Source: Pseudomonas cremoricolorata DSM 17059 = NBRC 16634
GTDB lineage: Bacteria; Pseudomonadota; Gammaproteobacteria; Pseudomonadales; Pseudomonadaceae
Length of the DNA stretch: 64,000 nucleotides
Assembly: GCF_000425745.1 (NCBI RefSeq)
Contig: NZ_AUEA01000006.1
Span: forward strand, 352,154-416,153
Direction of reading: 5' to 3'
Position numbers and translations under genes: made by a program. Positions 17,771 through 30,916 of the stretch are shown here, piece by piece (position 1 is the stretch's first letter; the number at the start of each line of letters is the position of its first letter). The notes under the pieces were generated by a model, which made no database searches, was not told where the DNA came from, and worked only from the letters and a program-made list of their open reading frames with translations.

Positions 17771-18457
17771 TCAGGCGATGTCGCGCAGGGCGATCTCGCT
17801 TCTGATTCGTTGCAACACCTGCTCGATGGACAACTCGGTAGAATCCAGCTGAATGGCATCGGCCGCCGGCTTGAGCGGGGCCACTGCGCGCTGGGTGTCA
17901 CGTTCATCACGTGCACGTATCTCATCTAGCAGACTCGACAGACTAACATCTTCATTCTTGCCCTTCAACTGCAGGTAGCGGCGGCGAGCTCGCTCCTCGG
18001 CGCTGGCGGTCAGGAAGACTTTCAATGGTGCGTCGGGAAATACCACCGTGCCCATGTCGCGCCCATCGGCGATCAACCCGGGTACTTCACGGAAGGCACG
18101 CTGACGCTGCAGCAGCGCCTCGCGCACCGCAGGCAGCGAGGCGACCGCAGAAGCCCCAGCCGCCACGGTTTCGGTACGAATCACGCTGCTGACATCCTCA
18201 CCTTCGAGAATGATCTGCTGCAAACGCCCAGGTGCCGCGGCGATGAACTGCACGTCAAGGTGTGCCGCGAGCCGGGTGAGCAGCTCTTCGTTGGTCAGGT
18301 CGACGCCATGATTGGACGCGGCGAAGGCCAGCAAGCGGTACAGCGCGCCGGAATCCAGCAGCTTCCAACCCAGCTCGCGAGCCAGCAGGCCCGCCACTGT
18401 GCCCTTGCCCGAGCCGCTTGGGCCATCGATGGTGATGACAGGTGCCGATACGATCAC
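17771..18457 (-). CDS. cmk: Cytidylate kinase
   Basis: Phosphorylates CMP and dCMP with ATP. The 228-residue protein has the P-loop [16 protein letters not shown] at the N-terminus, then LDSGALYR (CMP contacts), [19 protein letters not shown] and the lid region [13 protein letters not shown], all typical of bacterial CMP kinases. The start is the GTG at 18457, which overlaps the tyrA-aroA stop as GTGA and has AGAGGG 6 bases upstream; a longer in-frame extension is rejected. Its position before rpsA is conserved. Confidence 0.95.
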   Translation of the reverse strand: MIVSAPVITIDGPSGSGKGTVAGLLARELGWKLLDSGALYRLLAFAASNHGVDLTNEELLTRLAAHLDVQFIAAAPGRLQQIILEGEDVSSVIRTETVAAGASAVASLPAVREALLQRQRAFREVPGLIADGRDMGTVVFPDAPLKVFLTASAEERARRRYLQLKGKNEDVSLSSLLDEIRARDERDTQRAVAPLKPAADAIQLDSTELSIEQVLQRIRSEIALRDIA

Positions 18458-20694
18458 GGGTTGCCCTCTTCTGCTACACGAATACCGACTTCGGCGCACA
18501 GGGCCAGGAAGTTGGGGAAGGAGGTGGCGACGTTGGCGCAGTCATGGATGCGAATAGGCGCACTGGCGCGCAGTGACGCCACGCTGAAGGCCATGGCGAT
18601 ACGGTGATCGCCGTGGCCATGCACTTCGCCGCCACCGATCTGGCCGCCGTCGATGATGATGCCGTCCGGTGTCGGCTGGCAGTTGACACCCAGCGCGATC
18701 AGGCCGTCCGCCATCACCTGGATGCGATCGGACTCCTTGACCCGCAGCTCTTCGGCGCCACGCAGCACCGTGCGCCCTTGCGCACAGGCCGCGGCCACGA
18801 ACAGCACCGGGAACTCGTCGATTGCCAGCGGCACGAGATGCTCGGGAATGTCGATACCTTTGAGCTGAGCGCCGCGCACACGCAGATCAGCGACCGGCTC
18901 GCCACCCACTTCACGCTGGTTCTCCAGGGTGATGTCACCGCCCATCAGACGCAGAATATCGATGACGCCCGTGCGGGTCGGGTTGATCCCGACATGCTCC
19001 AGCACCAGGTCAGAACCCTCGGCGATGGAAGCCGCGACGAGGAAGAACGCCGCCGAGGAAATATCGGCAGGCACTTCGATACGCGTGGCGCGCAAGGTAC
19101 CGCCAGCCTGCAACGAAGCCACCGGGCCATCGCTGTGCACGGCGTAACCGAAGCCGCGCAGCATGCGCTCGGTATGGTCACGGGTAGGCGCAGGCTCGGT
19201 GACCGTGGTCTGCCCCTGAGCATACAGGCCGGCGAGCAGCAGGCAGGACTTCACCTGGGCGCTGGCCATCGGCAAGGTGTAGTTCAGCGCCTTGAGGGTC
19301 TGGCCGCCGCGAATGGTCAGCGGCGGACGCCCTTCCGGCCCCGTCTCGACCACCGCGCCCATTTCCCGCAGCGGATTGGCGACACGGTTCATCGGACGCT
19401 TCGACAGCGAGGCATCACCGGTCATGGTCACATCGAACGGTTGTGCCGCCAGCAGGCCCGACAACAGGCGCATCGAGGTGCCGGAGTTGCCCAGGTAGAT
19501 CGGCCCCGGTGGCTGCTTGAGACCATGCAGGCCGACACCGTGGATGGTCACGCGGCCGTGGTGCGGGCCTTCGATGACCACACCCATGTCGCGGAAGGCC
19601 TGGAGAGTCGCCAGTGCGTCCTCGCCCTCGAGGAAACCTTCGACCTCGGTGGTACCCTCGGCCAGCGAGCCGAGCATGATCGAGCGGTGGGAAATGGATT
19701 TGTCGCCCGGTACGCGAATACGTCCGGACAGGCGGCCACCCGGTTGGGCCAGGAAGATCAGGTCGTTGGCGTTCATAGCGTCCACATAGGCCCGGCGGGC
19801 CAGGATTTTACTGAAATGCTCGCGGGCTACCTTGGCGCGGGTGAATACCCCCAGCAACTGGTGCCCGTCCCCAGCATCGACCGCATCGCGCAAGGCGTCG
19901 AGATCGCTGCGAAAAGTGTCCAGAGTGCGCAGGACAGCCTCGCGATTGGCGAGGAAGATGTCGTGCCACATGATCGGATCGCTACCGGCAATCCGTGTGA
20001 AGTCACGAAAACCGCCCGCCGCATAGCGGAAGATTTCCAGATTCTCGTTGCGCTTGGCCAGTGAATCGACCAGGCCAAACGCCAACAGGTGGGGCAAGTG
20101 ACTGGTGGCCGCCAGCACCTCGTCGTGGCGCTCGACCGGCATGTGCTCCACATCCGCATCCAGAGCTCGCCACAGCTGATCGACCAGTTGCAGCGCATCG
20201 GCATCGGTTTCGGCCAACGGCGTGAGAATCACCTTGTGCCGACGAAACAACGCGGCATTAGACGCCTCGACGCCACTTTGTTCGGAACCGGCGATCGGAT
20301 GACCGGGCACGAAGCGCGACAGGCCGTTGGCGAACGCCTGGCGCGCGGCACGCACCACGTTGCCCTTGGCACTGCCCACGTCAGTGATGACGGCGCGACC
20401 GAGATCGAGTTCGGCCAGCAGCGCCAGCAGTTTTTCCATCGCCAGGATCGGCACGGCCAGCTGGATCACATCGGCGCCCACGCAGGCCAGCGCAAGGTCT
20501 GACTCACAGCGGTCGACCACGCCCAGGGCCACTGCCTGACGCCGCGACTCGGCGTCCAGATCGACCCCGACCACTTCCCGGCACAGGCCGCTTTCGCGCA
20601 CGCCCTTGGCGAACGAGCCACCAATCAACCCCAGGCCCACGACCACCAGGCGCCCGACGATCGGGCCTGGCTCTTTTGCTACCGCTTCAACCAC
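18454..20694 (-). CDS. aroA: Bifunctional prephenate dehydrogenase / EPSP synthase
   Basis: A 746-residue fusion joining an early and a late step of aromatic amino acid synthesis. Residues about 15-290 are a TyrA-type dehydrogenase ([18 protein letters not shown], then [17 protein letters not shown]). Residues about 305-746 are EPSP synthase: [35 protein letters not shown], the SAQVKSCLL site and LRVKESDRI. This fusion is usual in Pseudomonas. The GTG at 20694 is preferred because AGGA lies about 10 bases upstream; an in-frame TTG at 20721 has no such site. In P. aeruginosa hisC2 lies between pheA and this gene, but here only 60 bp separate them. The TyrA half would be tyrA. Confidence 0.94.
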   Translation of the reverse strand: MVEAVAKEPGPIVGRLVVVGLGLIGGSFAKGVRESGLCREVVGVDLDAESRRQAVALGVVDRCESDLALACVGADVIQLAVPILAMEKLLALLAELDLGRAVITDVGSAKGNVVRAARQAFANGLSRFVPGHPIAGSEQSGVEASNAALFRRHKVILTPLAETDADALQLVDQLWRALDADVEHMPVERHDEVLAATSHLPHLLAFGLVDSLAKRNENLEIFRYAAGGFRDFTRIAGSDPIMWHDIFLANREAVLRTLDTFRSDLDALRDAVDAGDGHQLLGVFTRAKVAREHFSKILARRAYVDAMNANDLIFLAQPGGRLSGRIRVPGDKSISHRSIMLGSLAEGTTEVEGFLEGEDALATLQAFRDMGVVIEGPHHGRVTIHGVGLHGLKQPPGPIYLGNSGTSMRLLSGLLAAQPFDVTMTGDASLSKRPMNRVANPLREMGAVVETGPEGRPPLTIRGGQTLKALNYTLPMASAQVKSCLLLAGLYAQGQTTVTEPAPTRDHTERMLRGFGYAVHSDGPVASLQAGGTLRATRIEVPADISSAAFFLVAASIAEGSDLVLEHVGINPTRTGVIDILRLMGGDITLENQREVGGEPVADLRVRGAQLKGIDIPEHLVPLAIDEFPVLFVAAACAQGRTVLRGAEELRVKESDRIQVMADGLIALGVNCQPTPDGIIIDGGQIGGGEVHGHGDHRIAMAFSVASLRASAPIRIHDCANVATSFPNFLALCAEVGIRVAEEGNP

Positions 20695-20754
20695 GCGTGG
20701 AAATCCTGTTCTGTACGACAATCGTTGCCAGTCGAGTCACCGTCATCGGAAGAC

Positions 20755-21849
20755 CTAGAGCACCGCTTTCGGATAGGAACCCAGCACCTTCAGCCCCACC
20801 GCTTCCTGGCTGATGCTCTCGAGCACGGCTTTGATCAGCGGATCGCGGTGATGACCGACGAAATCGATGAAGAACACGTAGGTCCATTTACCGCTGCGCG
20901 ACGGCCGGGTTTCGATACGCGTGAGGTCGATACCGTTTTCGTGGAACGGCACCAGCAGCTCGTGCAGCGCACCTGGCTTGTTGCTCATGGAAACGATGAT
21001 CGAGGTCTTGTCGTCGCCGGTCGGCGGCACTTCCTGGTTACCGATCATCAGGAAGCGCGTGGCGTTGTCCGGGCGGTCTTCGATCTTCTCGGCCAGGTGG
21101 GTCAGGCCGTACAGGCTGGCCGCCATTTCACCGGCGATGGCCGCCGAATTCCACTCACCCTTGACCCGCTTGGCCGCTTCGGCGTTGCTCGACACGGCAA
21201 TTCGCTCGACGTTCGGGTAGTGCGCGTCGAGCCACTTGCGACACTGCGCCAGTGACTGCGCATGGGAATAGATGCGCGTGATGCTGTCGGTCTTGGTGTT
21301 TTCGCCCACCAGCAGGTGGTGGTGGATGCGCAGCTCCACTTCGCCACAGATCACCATGTCGTGTTCGAGGAAGCTGTCGAGGGTGTGACTGACGGCGCCC
21401 TCGGTGGAGTTCTCCACCGGCACTACACCGAAATTGACGGCACCGGCAGCCACTTCGCGAAACACTTCATCGATAGCGGCCATCGGACGACTGATCACCG
21501 CGTGACCGAAATGCTTCATCGCGGCAGCCTGGGTGAACGTGCCTTCAGGGCCGAGGTAGGCGACCTTGAGCGGCTCTTCCAGGGCCAGGCACGACGACAT
21601 GATTTCCCGGAACAAGCGCGCCATCTCTTCGTTGCCCAGCGGCCCGCGATTGCGCTCCATGACGCGCTTGAGCACCGCCGCCTCACGCTCGGGACGGTAG
21701 AACACCGGCTGTTCGCCTTCGGCCAGGGTGGCGGTCTTGACCCGCGCCACTTCCTGGGCGCAGCGCGCGCGATCGCTGATCAGTTCGAGGATCTTTTCAT
21801 CGAGGCTGTCGATGCGCACGCGCAGCGCCTTGAGCTCGTGTTCCGACAT
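20755..21849 (-). CDS. pheA: Bifunctional chorismate mutase / prephenate dehydratase (P-protein)
   Basis: Makes phenylpyruvate from chorismate. The 364-residue protein has an AroQ chorismate mutase at residues 1-90 (LRVRIDSLDEKILELISDRA). The prephenate dehydratase domain covers about 95-270 (VAYLGPEGTFTQAA, GVVPVENSTEGAV and DNATRF with the catalytic Thr). An ACT domain from about 280 carries SMSNKPGALHELL and LTRIETRPS, the phenylalanine-binding motifs for feedback inhibition. Its ATG overlaps the serC stop by one base (TGATG), so the two are likely coupled. Confidence 0.96.
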   Translation of the reverse strand: MSEHELKALRVRIDSLDEKILELISDRARCAQEVARVKTATLAEGEQPVFYRPEREAAVLKRVMERNRGPLGNEEMARLFREIMSSCLALEEPLKVAYLGPEGTFTQAAAMKHFGHAVISRPMAAIDEVFREVAAGAVNFGVVPVENSTEGAVSHTLDSFLEHDMVICGEVELRIHHHLLVGENTKTDSITRIYSHAQSLAQCRKWLDAHYPNVERIAVSSNAEAAKRVKGEWNSAAIAGEMAASLYGLTHLAEKIEDRPDNATRFLMIGNQEVPPTGDDKTSIIVSMSNKPGALHELLVPFHENGIDLTRIETRPSRSGKWTYVFFIDFVGHHRDPLIKAVLESISQEAVGLKVLGSYPKAVL

Positions 21850-22934
21850 CAGCCGTGCTCCTTCGCGAATTCACCCATGTAGGCCACCAGCGCTTCGACG
21901 GCATCCAGACCCAGGGCGTTGTAGATCGAGGCACGCATGCCGCCGACCGAGCGATGGCCCTTGAGGTTGAGCAGGCCACGGGCGTCTGCACCGGCCAGGA
22001 AGGCCTTGTCGAGACGCTCGTCCGCCAGGCGGAACGGCACGTTCATCCACGAGCGGGCGTTAGGGCTGATGGGGTTACTGTAGAAGTCGCTGGCATCGAT
22101 GAAGCCGTACAGGCGATCTTTCTTGGCCCGGTTGCGCTGCTCCATGGCCTCGACGCCGCCCTGTTCCTTGAGCCACTCGAAGACCAGGCCCGAGAGGTAC
22201 CAGGCATAGGTGGCCGGCGTGTTGTACATCGACGCGTTGTCGGCCGAGACCTTGTAATCGAGCATGGTCGGGCAACTGCTGCGCGCGCGGCCGAGCAGAT
22301 CTTCGCGAACGATCACCACCACCAGCCCGCTGGGGCCGATGTTCTTCTGCGCGCCGGCGTAGATCAGACCGTACTGCGAGACGTCGATTGGCCTGGAGAG
22401 AATGTCGGAGGACATGTCGACCACCAGCGGAACATCACCGGTTCGCGGCACCCAGTCGAACTGCAGGCCGCCAATGGTTTCGTTGGAGGCGTAGTGAACG
22501 TAGGCGGCATCGGCTGTGAGCTGCCACTCGTTCTGACCGGGAATGGCGAGGTAATCGTAGGGCTTGGCGCTGGCGGCGACGTTGACGTTGCCGAAGCGGC
22601 GGGCTTCTTCGATGGCCTTTTTCGACCAGATACCGGTCTCGATGTAGTCGGCGGTGCCGTTTTCCGGCAGCAGGTTCAGCGGAATTTCGGCGAACTGCTG
22701 GCTGGCGCCGCCCTGCAGGAACAGCACCTTGTAGTTCGAGGGGATGGACAGGAGATCTCGCAGGTCCTGCTCGGCCTTTTGTGCGATGGCCACATAGTCG
22801 TCGCTACGGTGGCTCATTTCCATGACCGACAGGCCCTTGCCGTGCCAGTCGAGAAGCTCGGCCTGAGCCCGTTGCAGGACGGCTTCAGGAAGCGCAGCAG
22901 GGCCTGCGCAGAAGTTAAAGGCTCGTTTGCTCAC
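21849..22934 (-). CDS. serC: Phosphoserine aminotransferase
   Basis: Catalyses the PLP-dependent transamination of 3-phosphohydroxypyruvate in serine synthesis, and of the matching pyridoxine precursor. The 361-residue protein begins SKRAFNFCAGPAALPEAVL. It contains LFLQGGASQQF (phosphate-binding), VVDMSSDILSRP and YAGAQKNIGPSG with the Schiff-base Lys, and HRSVGGMRASIYN near the end. Two GTG codons are possible starts; 22934 is chosen because it gives the common SKRAFNF start and has GCGAGA 6 bases upstream. It leads serC-pheA-tyrA/aroA-cmk. Confidence 0.96.
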   Translation of the reverse strand: MSKRAFNFCAGPAALPEAVLQRAQAELLDWHGKGLSVMEMSHRSDDYVAIAQKAEQDLRDLLSIPSNYKVLFLQGGASQQFAEIPLNLLPENGTADYIETGIWSKKAIEEARRFGNVNVAASAKPYDYLAIPGQNEWQLTADAAYVHYASNETIGGLQFDWVPRTGDVPLVVDMSSDILSRPIDVSQYGLIYAGAQKNIGPSGLVVVIVREDLLGRARSSCPTMLDYKVSADNASMYNTPATYAWYLSGLVFEWLKEQGGVEAMEQRNRAKKDRLYGFIDASDFYSNPISPNARSWMNVPFRLADERLDKAFLAGADARGLLNLKGHRSVGGMRASIYNALGLDAVEALVAYMGEFAKEHG

Positions 22935-22964
22935 ATCCACTCTCGCTCTGCTCTATTCAGTCAA

Positions 22965-22986
22965 CGGGGCGACCTGTGTCGCCCCG
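22965..22986. terminator. Terminator-like hairpin between gyrA and serC
   Basis: A 9-bp perfect stem CGGGGCGAC/GTCGCCCCG with a CTGT loop lies 16 bp after the gyrA stop. No T-run follows on the minus strand (TTGACTGAATAG instead), so it may only slow transcription or protect the gyrA 3' end. A TTGACT immediately after it could serve as a -35 element for serC, which is speculative. Confidence 0.5.
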
Positions 22987-23002
22987 CCGGGTTATCGCCA
23001 TG

Positions 23003-25783
<2,781 letters not shown>

Positions 25784-25916
25784 GAGAAGCCTGATTCCTT
25801 TTTCTGGTGAAACTCCGCTGGATCCCTCCTGGGACCAACGAAGCTCGTCGCCGCGACCCTCGAGAGTGCGACGACTTACGACAAATCAATGAGTTGTGAC
25901 ATGGATCTGCGCAAAG

Positions 25917-25940
25917 AAGGCGGCCGTCATACGCCGCCTT
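25917..25940 (-). terminator. Hairpin between mtnA and gyrA
   Basis: AAGGCGGC (25917-25924) and GCCGCCTT (25933-25940) form an 8-bp perfect stem with an 8-base loop. On the minus strand it lies about 90 bp after the mtnA stop and is followed by CTTTGC, a poor T-run, so it is only a likely terminator. The gyrA promoter should lie between it and 25784, but no convincing -35/-10 pair was identified. Confidence 0.5.
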
Positions 25941-26028
25941 GGAAACTGCCGGATGGTATCACAACGGCCGCGCCGATGGGAGATATGGCAGCATGCCTCG
26001 CCGCGCGCTGAAACGGCGCGCTCAAGCC

Positions 26029-27105
26029 TCAATGCAGGCGCTTGCGGCACACCATCTGCGCGATCTTGGCGGTGTCGGGACGCTCGATGATGCCGCGCTC
26101 GGTGACGATCGCGTCGATCAGATCGGCCGGGGTCACATCGAACACCGGGTTGATCGCCTCGACCTGCGCCGCCAGCGGCGCCCCGGCCAGCTCCAGCAAT
26201 TCGTTGACCGGGCGCTCCTCGAGCGGAATGTCCTCGCCGCTGGCAAGGTTCAGATCGATGCAACTGCTCGATGCCACGACCATGAAGCGTACGCCGTGGT
26301 GCATGGCGCAGACGGCCAGCTGATAGGTGCCGATCTTGCTCGCGACATCGCCGTTGGCGGCGATGCAGTCGGCACCGACCACCACCCAGGTGATGCCCTT
26401 GATCTTCATCAGGTGCGCCGCCGCGGAATCGGCGTTCAGGGTTACCGCGATGCCCTCGCGCGCCAGCTCCCAGGCGGTCAGCCGCGAACCGTGCAGCCAG
26501 GGCCTGGTTTCGCCGGCGTAGACCCGCTCGACCATGCCTTCCAGGTGCGCCGCACGCAGCACGCCGAGGGCCGTGCCGATACCGCCGCTAGCCAACGCAC
26601 CGGCGTTGCCGTGGGTGATGAAGGTCTGCTCGCTGCCCTGATGGCGACGGATCAGCTCGAGGCCGAACTGCGCCATGGCCAGGTTGGCCTCGCGATCGCT
26701 CTGGTGAATGGCGATAGCTTCGGCTTCCAGCGCGGCCAAAGGATCTTCCTGCGCGCGCAGACGCAACAGCCGCTCACGCATGCGCTGCAAGACCCAGAAC
26801 AGATTGGCTGCGGTCGATCGGGCTTCGCCCAAAAGCTCGAAGTCTTCTTCCAGCGCACGCTCCCAGTCAGCGCCTTCGGCCAGTCGGTCACGCAACGCCA
26901 GAACCAGGCCATAGGCGGCACTGATGCCGATCGCCGGGGCGCCGCGCACGGCCATGCCGCGAATGGCCGCAGCCACTGCGGCGACGTCGGTGCAGACCAA
27001 CCAGTGCTCGGTGCCAGGCAGCAGGCGCTGGTCGAGCAGATGCAAGGCACCGTCCCGCCAGCGGATCCCGATCACCTGCTCCGCTGCCAAAAGTCGCTCG
27101 CGCAT
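26029..27105 (-). CDS. mtnA: Methylthioribose-1-phosphate isomerase-like protein with altered active site
   Basis: An eIF2B-related MtnA of 358 residues, expected to convert 5-methylthioribose-1-phosphate to 5-methylthioribulose-1-phosphate in methionine salvage. Family signatures include [14 protein letters not shown] (residues 53-66), [18 protein letters not shown] and [14 protein letters not shown] with the catalytic Asp246. The catalytic Cys, in the usual THCN motif, is Gly166 here ([13 protein letters not shown]), read directly from GGC. The usual Arg after GAD is Cys247. The ATG at 27105 follows GGGGAGTGGGG. Length and overall sequence are otherwise normal. It may have reduced or changed activity, or act as a related isomerase. 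It is divergent from mtaD, the gene for a related pathway. Confidence 0.85.
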   Translation of the reverse strand: MRERLLAAEQVIGIRWRDGALHLLDQRLLPGTEHWLVCTDVAAVAAAIRGMAVRGAPAIGISAAYGLVLALRDRLAEGADWERALEEDFELLGEARSTAANLFWVLQRMRERLLRLRAQEDPLAALEAEAIAIHQSDREANLAMAQFGLELIRRHQGSEQTFITHGNAGALASGGIGTALGVLRAAHLEGMVERVYAGETRPWLHGSRLTAWELAREGIAVTLNADSAAAHLMKIKGITWVVVGADCIAANGDVASKIGTYQLAVCAMHHGVRFMVVASSSCIDLNLASGEDIPLEERPVNELLELAGAPLAAQVEAINPVFDVTPADLIDAIVTERGIIERPDTAKIAQMVCRKRLH

Positions 27106-27273
27106 CCCCACTCCCCGTGCCTGGCTGGTAAAAAACGGCGAAGTATACCCAGCTGTATCGGCAGGCGCTCGGGAAACCTCCGGACTGCCTTGCGGCAGAC
27201 CGCCAGCGGGAAGCTCAACTTTCTGCCATTGCGGTATACTCGCCGATCCGCCGAAACCCCAGGTACATCCTGA
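27106..27273. promoter_or_regulatory. Divergent promoter region of mtnA and mtaD
   Basis: Two mirrored TATACT boxes face outwards. One lies on the plus strand at 27235-27240, 33 bp before mtaD. The other reads TATACT on the minus strand at 27142-27147, 37 bp before mtnA. Each is followed by a similar TCGCCG or CGCCG stretch. The -35 hexamers are poor in both cases. A CTGCC/GGCAG mini-hairpin lies at about 27185-27198. Assignment is by -10 similarity only. Confidence 0.45.
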
Positions 27274-28599
27274 ATGCCCAGCGCCGCACCTCCCCTCGAC
27301 CTGCTGCTGATTCCTGACTGGCTGGTGCCGGTCGAGCCTGCCGGTGTGGTGCTGCGTGAACACGCGCTGGGCGTGCGTGACGGGCTGATCGCCTGGATCG
27401 GCCCGCGTGACCGCGCGCCGGCTGCCAATCAAGTGCGTGAGCTGCCCGACTGCCTGCTCACCCCTGGCCTGATCAACGCCCACGGCCACGCGGCCATGAG
27501 CCTGTTCCGCGGCCTGGCCGATGATCTGCCGTTGATGACCTGGCTCAAGCAGCACATCTGGCCAGCCGAGGCGCGCTGGGTCGACGAAGCCTTCGTGCGC
27601 GACGGTACCGACCTGGCCATCGCCGAACAGCTGCAGGGCGGCATCACCTGTTTCGCCGACATGTACTTCTTCCCCCGCGAAGCCTGCGACCGCGTGCATG
27701 AAAGCGGGATTCGCGCGCAGATCGCCGTGCCGCTGCTGGATTTTGCCGTGCCTGGCGCGCGCACCGCCGAAGAAGGCCTGCACCTGGCCATCGAACTGTT
27801 CGGCGACCTGCGCCACCACCCGCGCATCAGCATCGCCCTTGGGCCGCATGCGCCTTATACGGTGAGCGACGCCAACCTCGAGAAGATCCGCGTTATCGCC
27901 GACCAGCTAGACGCGCCGCTGCAGATGCACGTGCAGGAAACCGCCAGCGAGGTCGAGCAGGCGGTTGCCGCCACCGGCGAGCGGCCCCTGGCGCGGCTCG
28001 AGCGCCTCGGCCTGCTGGGCCCGCGCCTGCAGGCTGTGCATATGACCCAAGTCAGCGACGCTGACCTGGCCCTGCTGGTAGAAAGCAACACCAGCGTGGT
28101 CCACTGCCCCGAATCCAATCTCAAGCTGGCCAGCGGCTTCTGCCCGGTCGAGCGCCTGTGGCAGGCCGGCGTCAACGTCGCCCTGGGCACCGACGGTGCG
28201 GCCAGCAACAACGACCTCGACTTGCTCGGCGAAGCGCGCACCGCCGCGCTGCTGGCCAAAGCCGTGGCTGGCTCGGCCACCGCCCTGGACGCCCACCGCG
28301 CACTGCGCATGGCCACGTTGAACGGCGCACGCGCCCTGGGCATCGAAACCTGTACCGGCTCGCTGGAAGTGGGCAAGGCCGCCGACCTTGTGGTGTTCGA
28401 TCTGTCCGGTCTGGCCCAGCAACCCGTGCACGACCCTGTTTCGCAACTGATTTACGCCACGGGCCGCGATTGCGTCCGCCATGTGTGGGTCGAAGGCCTG
28501 CATTTGCTCGACGAACGCCGCCTGACGCGCATGGACGCCCAGGCCCTGGCCGCCACCGCGCGGGCCTGGGGCGAACGCATCCGTGCCGGCGATCAATGA
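27274..28599 (+). CDS. mtaD: 5-methylthioadenosine/S-adenosylhomocysteine deaminase (TRZ/ATZ family)
   Basis: A zinc amidohydrolase of 441 residues, likely deaminating methylthioadenosine to methylthioinosine, as described for P. aeruginosa. Metal and catalytic motifs are [19 protein letters not shown] (His pair), [22 protein letters not shown] and [14 protein letters not shown] (metal Asp). The C-terminal strand [13 protein letters not shown] is typical. In Pseudomonas this step replaces direct MTA phosphorolysis and so links to methionine salvage with mtnA. The start ATG follows CAGG weakly. It heads a plus-strand run with ubiG 64 bp later. Confidence 0.88.
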   Translation: MPSAAPPLDLLLIPDWLVPVEPAGVVLREHALGVRDGLIAWIGPRDRAPAANQVRELPDCLLTPGLINAHGHAAMSLFRGLADDLPLMTWLKQHIWPAEARWVDEAFVRDGTDLAIAEQLQGGITCFADMYFFPREACDRVHESGIRAQIAVPLLDFAVPGARTAEEGLHLAIELFGDLRHHPRISIALGPHAPYTVSDANLEKIRVIADQLDAPLQMHVQETASEVEQAVAATGERPLARLERLGLLGPRLQAVHMTQVSDADLALLVESNTSVVHCPESNLKLASGFCPVERLWQAGVNVALGTDGAASNNDLDLLGEARTAALLAKAVAGSATALDAHRALRMATLNGARALGIETCTGSLEVGKAADLVVFDLSGLAQQPVHDPVSQLIYATGRDCVRHVWVEGLHLLDERRLTRMDAQALAATARAWGERIRAGDQ

Positions 28600-28663
28600 C
28601 CGCGTGCCAGCCGAGGCTGGCAGCGCTGACACCTTTAATGAAGTTTTTCCGAGGAATGGTTCA

Positions 28664-29362
28664 ATGAGCAACGTCGACCGCGCCGAAATTGCCAAGTTCG
28701 AGGCCCTGGCCCACCGCTGGTGGGACCGCGAGAGCGAGTTCAAGCCGCTGCACGACATCAACCCACTGCGCGTCAACTGGATCGATGAACGGGTCGGCCT
28801 GGCCGGCAAGAAAGTCCTCGACGTGGGTTGTGGCGGCGGCATTCTCAGTGAAGCCATGGCCCTGCGCGGCGCCAGCGTGACCGGCATCGACATGGGCGAG
28901 GCGCCGCTGTCGGTGGCGCGCCTGCACCAGTTGGAATCTGGGGTCGAGGTGGAGTACCGGCAGATCACCGCCGAGGCCCTGGCTGACGAAGCGGCCGGTC
29001 AGTTCGACGTGGTCACCTGCCTGGAAATGCTCGAGCACGTACCCGACCCTTCTTCGGTGATCGAAGCCTGCAAGCGATTGGTCAAACCCGGCGGCCAGGT
29101 GTTCTTCTCGACCATCAACCGCAACCCCAAGGCTTACCTGCTGGCCATCGTCGGTGCCGAGTACATCCTCAAGATGCTGCCGCGCGGCACCCACGACTTC
29201 AAGAAATTCATCCGCCCGTCCGAGCTGGGCGCCTGGAGCCGCAACGCCGGCCTCGAGGTCAAGGACATCATCGGCCTGACCTACAACCCGCTGACCAAGC
29301 ACTACAAGCTCAGCAGCGATGTCGACGTCAACTACATGATCCAGACCCTGCGCGAGGAATGA
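28664..29362 (+). CDS. ubiG: Ubiquinone biosynthesis O-methyltransferase
   Basis: An SAM-dependent methyltransferase of 232 residues that carries out both O-methylations of ubiquinone synthesis. It has the UbiG hallmark [17 protein letters not shown] at residues 20-40, motif [17 protein letters not shown], and [13 protein letters not shown]. The ATG at 28664 follows GAGGA by about 9 bases; a longer in-frame extension is rejected because it lacks a site. Its TGA overlaps the mupP ATG (ATGA), so the two are cotranslated. Confidence 0.95.
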   Translation: MSNVDRAEIAKFEALAHRWWDRESEFKPLHDINPLRVNWIDERVGLAGKKVLDVGCGGGILSEAMALRGASVTGIDMGEAPLSVARLHQLESGVEVEYRQITAEALADEAAGQFDVVTCLEMLEHVPDPSSVIEACKRLVKPGGQVFFSTINRNPKAYLLAIVGAEYILKMLPRGTHDFKKFIRPSELGAWSRNAGLEVKDIIGLTYNPLTKHYKLSSDVDVNYMIQTLREE

Positions 29363-30036
29363 GCATGCGCCTTCGAGCTGTACTGTTCGACATGGACGGC
29401 ACCCTGCTGGATACCGCGCCGGACTTCATCGCCATCTGTCAGGCGATGCTTGCCGAACGCGGCCTGCCGGCGATTGCCGACAAGACCATCCGCGACGTGA
29501 TTTCCGGCGGCGCGCGGGCGATGGTCGCAGCGACTTTCGCCATCGACCCGGACGATGAAGGCTTCGAGGCGCTGCGCCTGGAGTTCCTCGAGCGTTACCA
29601 GCAGGACTGCGCCGTGCACAGTGCGCTGTTCCCGGGCATGGCCGAACTGCTCGCCGACATCGAGAAAGGCAATCTGCTGTGGGGCGTGGTAACCAACAAG
29701 CCACTGCGTTTCGCCGAGCCGATCATGCAGCGCCTGGGGCTGGCCGAGCGTTCCGCGCTGTTGATCTGCCCCGACCACGTCAAACGCAGCAAGCCCGACC
29801 CTGAGCCGCTGACCCTGGCCTGCGCTACGCTCAAGCTCGACCCGGCCAGCGTGCTGTTCGTCGGTGACGACCTGCGCGACATCGAATCGGGACGCGACGC
29901 CGGCACCCGCACCGCGGCCGTACGCTATGGCTATATCCACCCCGAGGACAACCCCAACAACTGGGGTGCCGACGTGGTGGTGGACCACCCCCTGGAACTG
30001 CGCAAGGTGCTCGACAGCGCGCTGTGCGGGTGCTGA
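29359..30036 (+). CDS. mupP: N-acetylmuramic acid 6-phosphate phosphatase (MupP), HAD family
   Basis: A 225-residue HAD hydrolase with [14 protein letters not shown] (nucleophile Asp), VTNKP (motif II), [10 protein letters not shown] (motif III Lys) and [16 protein letters not shown] (motif IV). It resembles phosphoglycolate phosphatase, but in Pseudomonas the gene next to ubiG encodes MupP of the cell-wall recycling route that bypasses MurA and affects fosfomycin and beta-lactamase response. That assignment rests on synteny. It overlaps ubiG by 4 bp; a second ATG two codons on is possible. Confidence 0.85.
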   Translation: MSMRLRAVLFDMDGTLLDTAPDFIAICQAMLAERGLPAIADKTIRDVISGGARAMVAATFAIDPDDEGFEALRLEFLERYQQDCAVHSALFPGMAELLADIEKGNLLWGVVTNKPLRFAEPIMQRLGLAERSALLICPDHVKRSKPDPEPLTLACATLKLDPASVLFVGDDLRDIESGRDAGTRTAAVRYGYIHPEDNPNNWGADVVVDHPLELRKVLDSALCGC

Positions 30037-30074
30037 AGGCACCCTCCCGCCCTCCGATCTGAAGGACTCATTCC

Positions 30075-30815
30075 ATGTTTGACTACACCGCCCGCCCCGA
30101 ACTGCTCAAAGACCGGGTGATTCTGGTCACCGGCGCCGGCCGCGGTATCGGCGCCGCAGCGGCCAGGGCCTACGCCGCGCTGGGCGCCACGGTGCTGCTG
30201 CTGGGCAAGACCGAAGCCAACCTCAACGAGGTCTACGATCAGATCCTGGCCGCCGGCCACCCTGAACCTGTGGTGATACCGTTCAATCTGGAAACCGCCC
30301 TGGCGCACCAGTACGACGAACTGGCGGTGATGATCGAAAACCAGTTCGGCCGCCTCGACGGTTTGCTCAACAACGCCTCGATCATCGGCCCGCGCACGCC
30401 CCTGGAGCAGTTGTCGGGCGATAACTTCATGCGTGTCATGCACATCAACGTCAACGCCACCTTCATGCTCACCAGCACGCTGCTGCCGCTGCTCAAGCTG
30501 TCCGAGGACGCTTCGGTAGCGTTCACCTCCAGCAGCGTCGGCCGCGTCGGGCGCGCCTACTGGGGCGCGTATGGCGTGTCGAAGTTCGCCACCGAGGGCC
30601 TGATGCAGACCCTGGCCGACGAGCTTGAAGGTGTGGCCACGGTGCGCGCCAACAGCATCAACCCCGGCGCCACCCGCACCGGCATGCGCGCCCAGGCTTA
30701 TCCCGGCGAAAACCCGCAGAACAACCCACTGCCCGAAGACATCCTGCCGGTCTACCTGTACCTGATGGGCCCGGACAGCAAGGGCATCAACGGCCAGGCC
30801 TTCAACGCGCAATAA
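30075..30815 (+). CDS. YciK-family short-chain oxidoreductase
   Basis: A classical SDR of 246 residues. It has VTGAGRGIGAAAARAYA for NAD(P) binding, LLNNASIIGPR, a catalytic Ser in TSSSVGRVGR and Tyr-Lys in YGVSKFATEG. The substrate is unknown; YciK homologues are conserved but uncharacterised. It begins 38 bp after mupP and is preceded by GAAGGA, likely in the same transcript. The end at GINGQAFNAQ is the usual family C-terminus. Confidence 0.85.
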   Translation: MFDYTARPELLKDRVILVTGAGRGIGAAAARAYAALGATVLLLGKTEANLNEVYDQILAAGHPEPVVIPFNLETALAHQYDELAVMIENQFGRLDGLLNNASIIGPRTPLEQLSGDNFMRVMHINVNATFMLTSTLLPLLKLSEDASVAFTSSSVGRVGRAYWGAYGVSKFATEGLMQTLADELEGVATVRANSINPGATRTGMRAQAYPGENPQNNPLPEDILPVYLYLMGPDSKGINGQAFNAQ

Positions 30816-30916
30816 CCTCCTTGGCGAGCGGCGTCCACGCGCCGCTCGGCTTTGCCCCGCGACGCTGTCACAGCGATCCAGTAGACTCGCGCCCCGCCCT
30901 GCCTCCGGAGCCGTCC

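Noticed and set aside
27106..27849. 5' extension of mtnA by 248 codons
   Set aside because: It overlaps mtaD on the other strand, and the mtnA start at 27105 has its own ribosome site and matches the family N-terminus.
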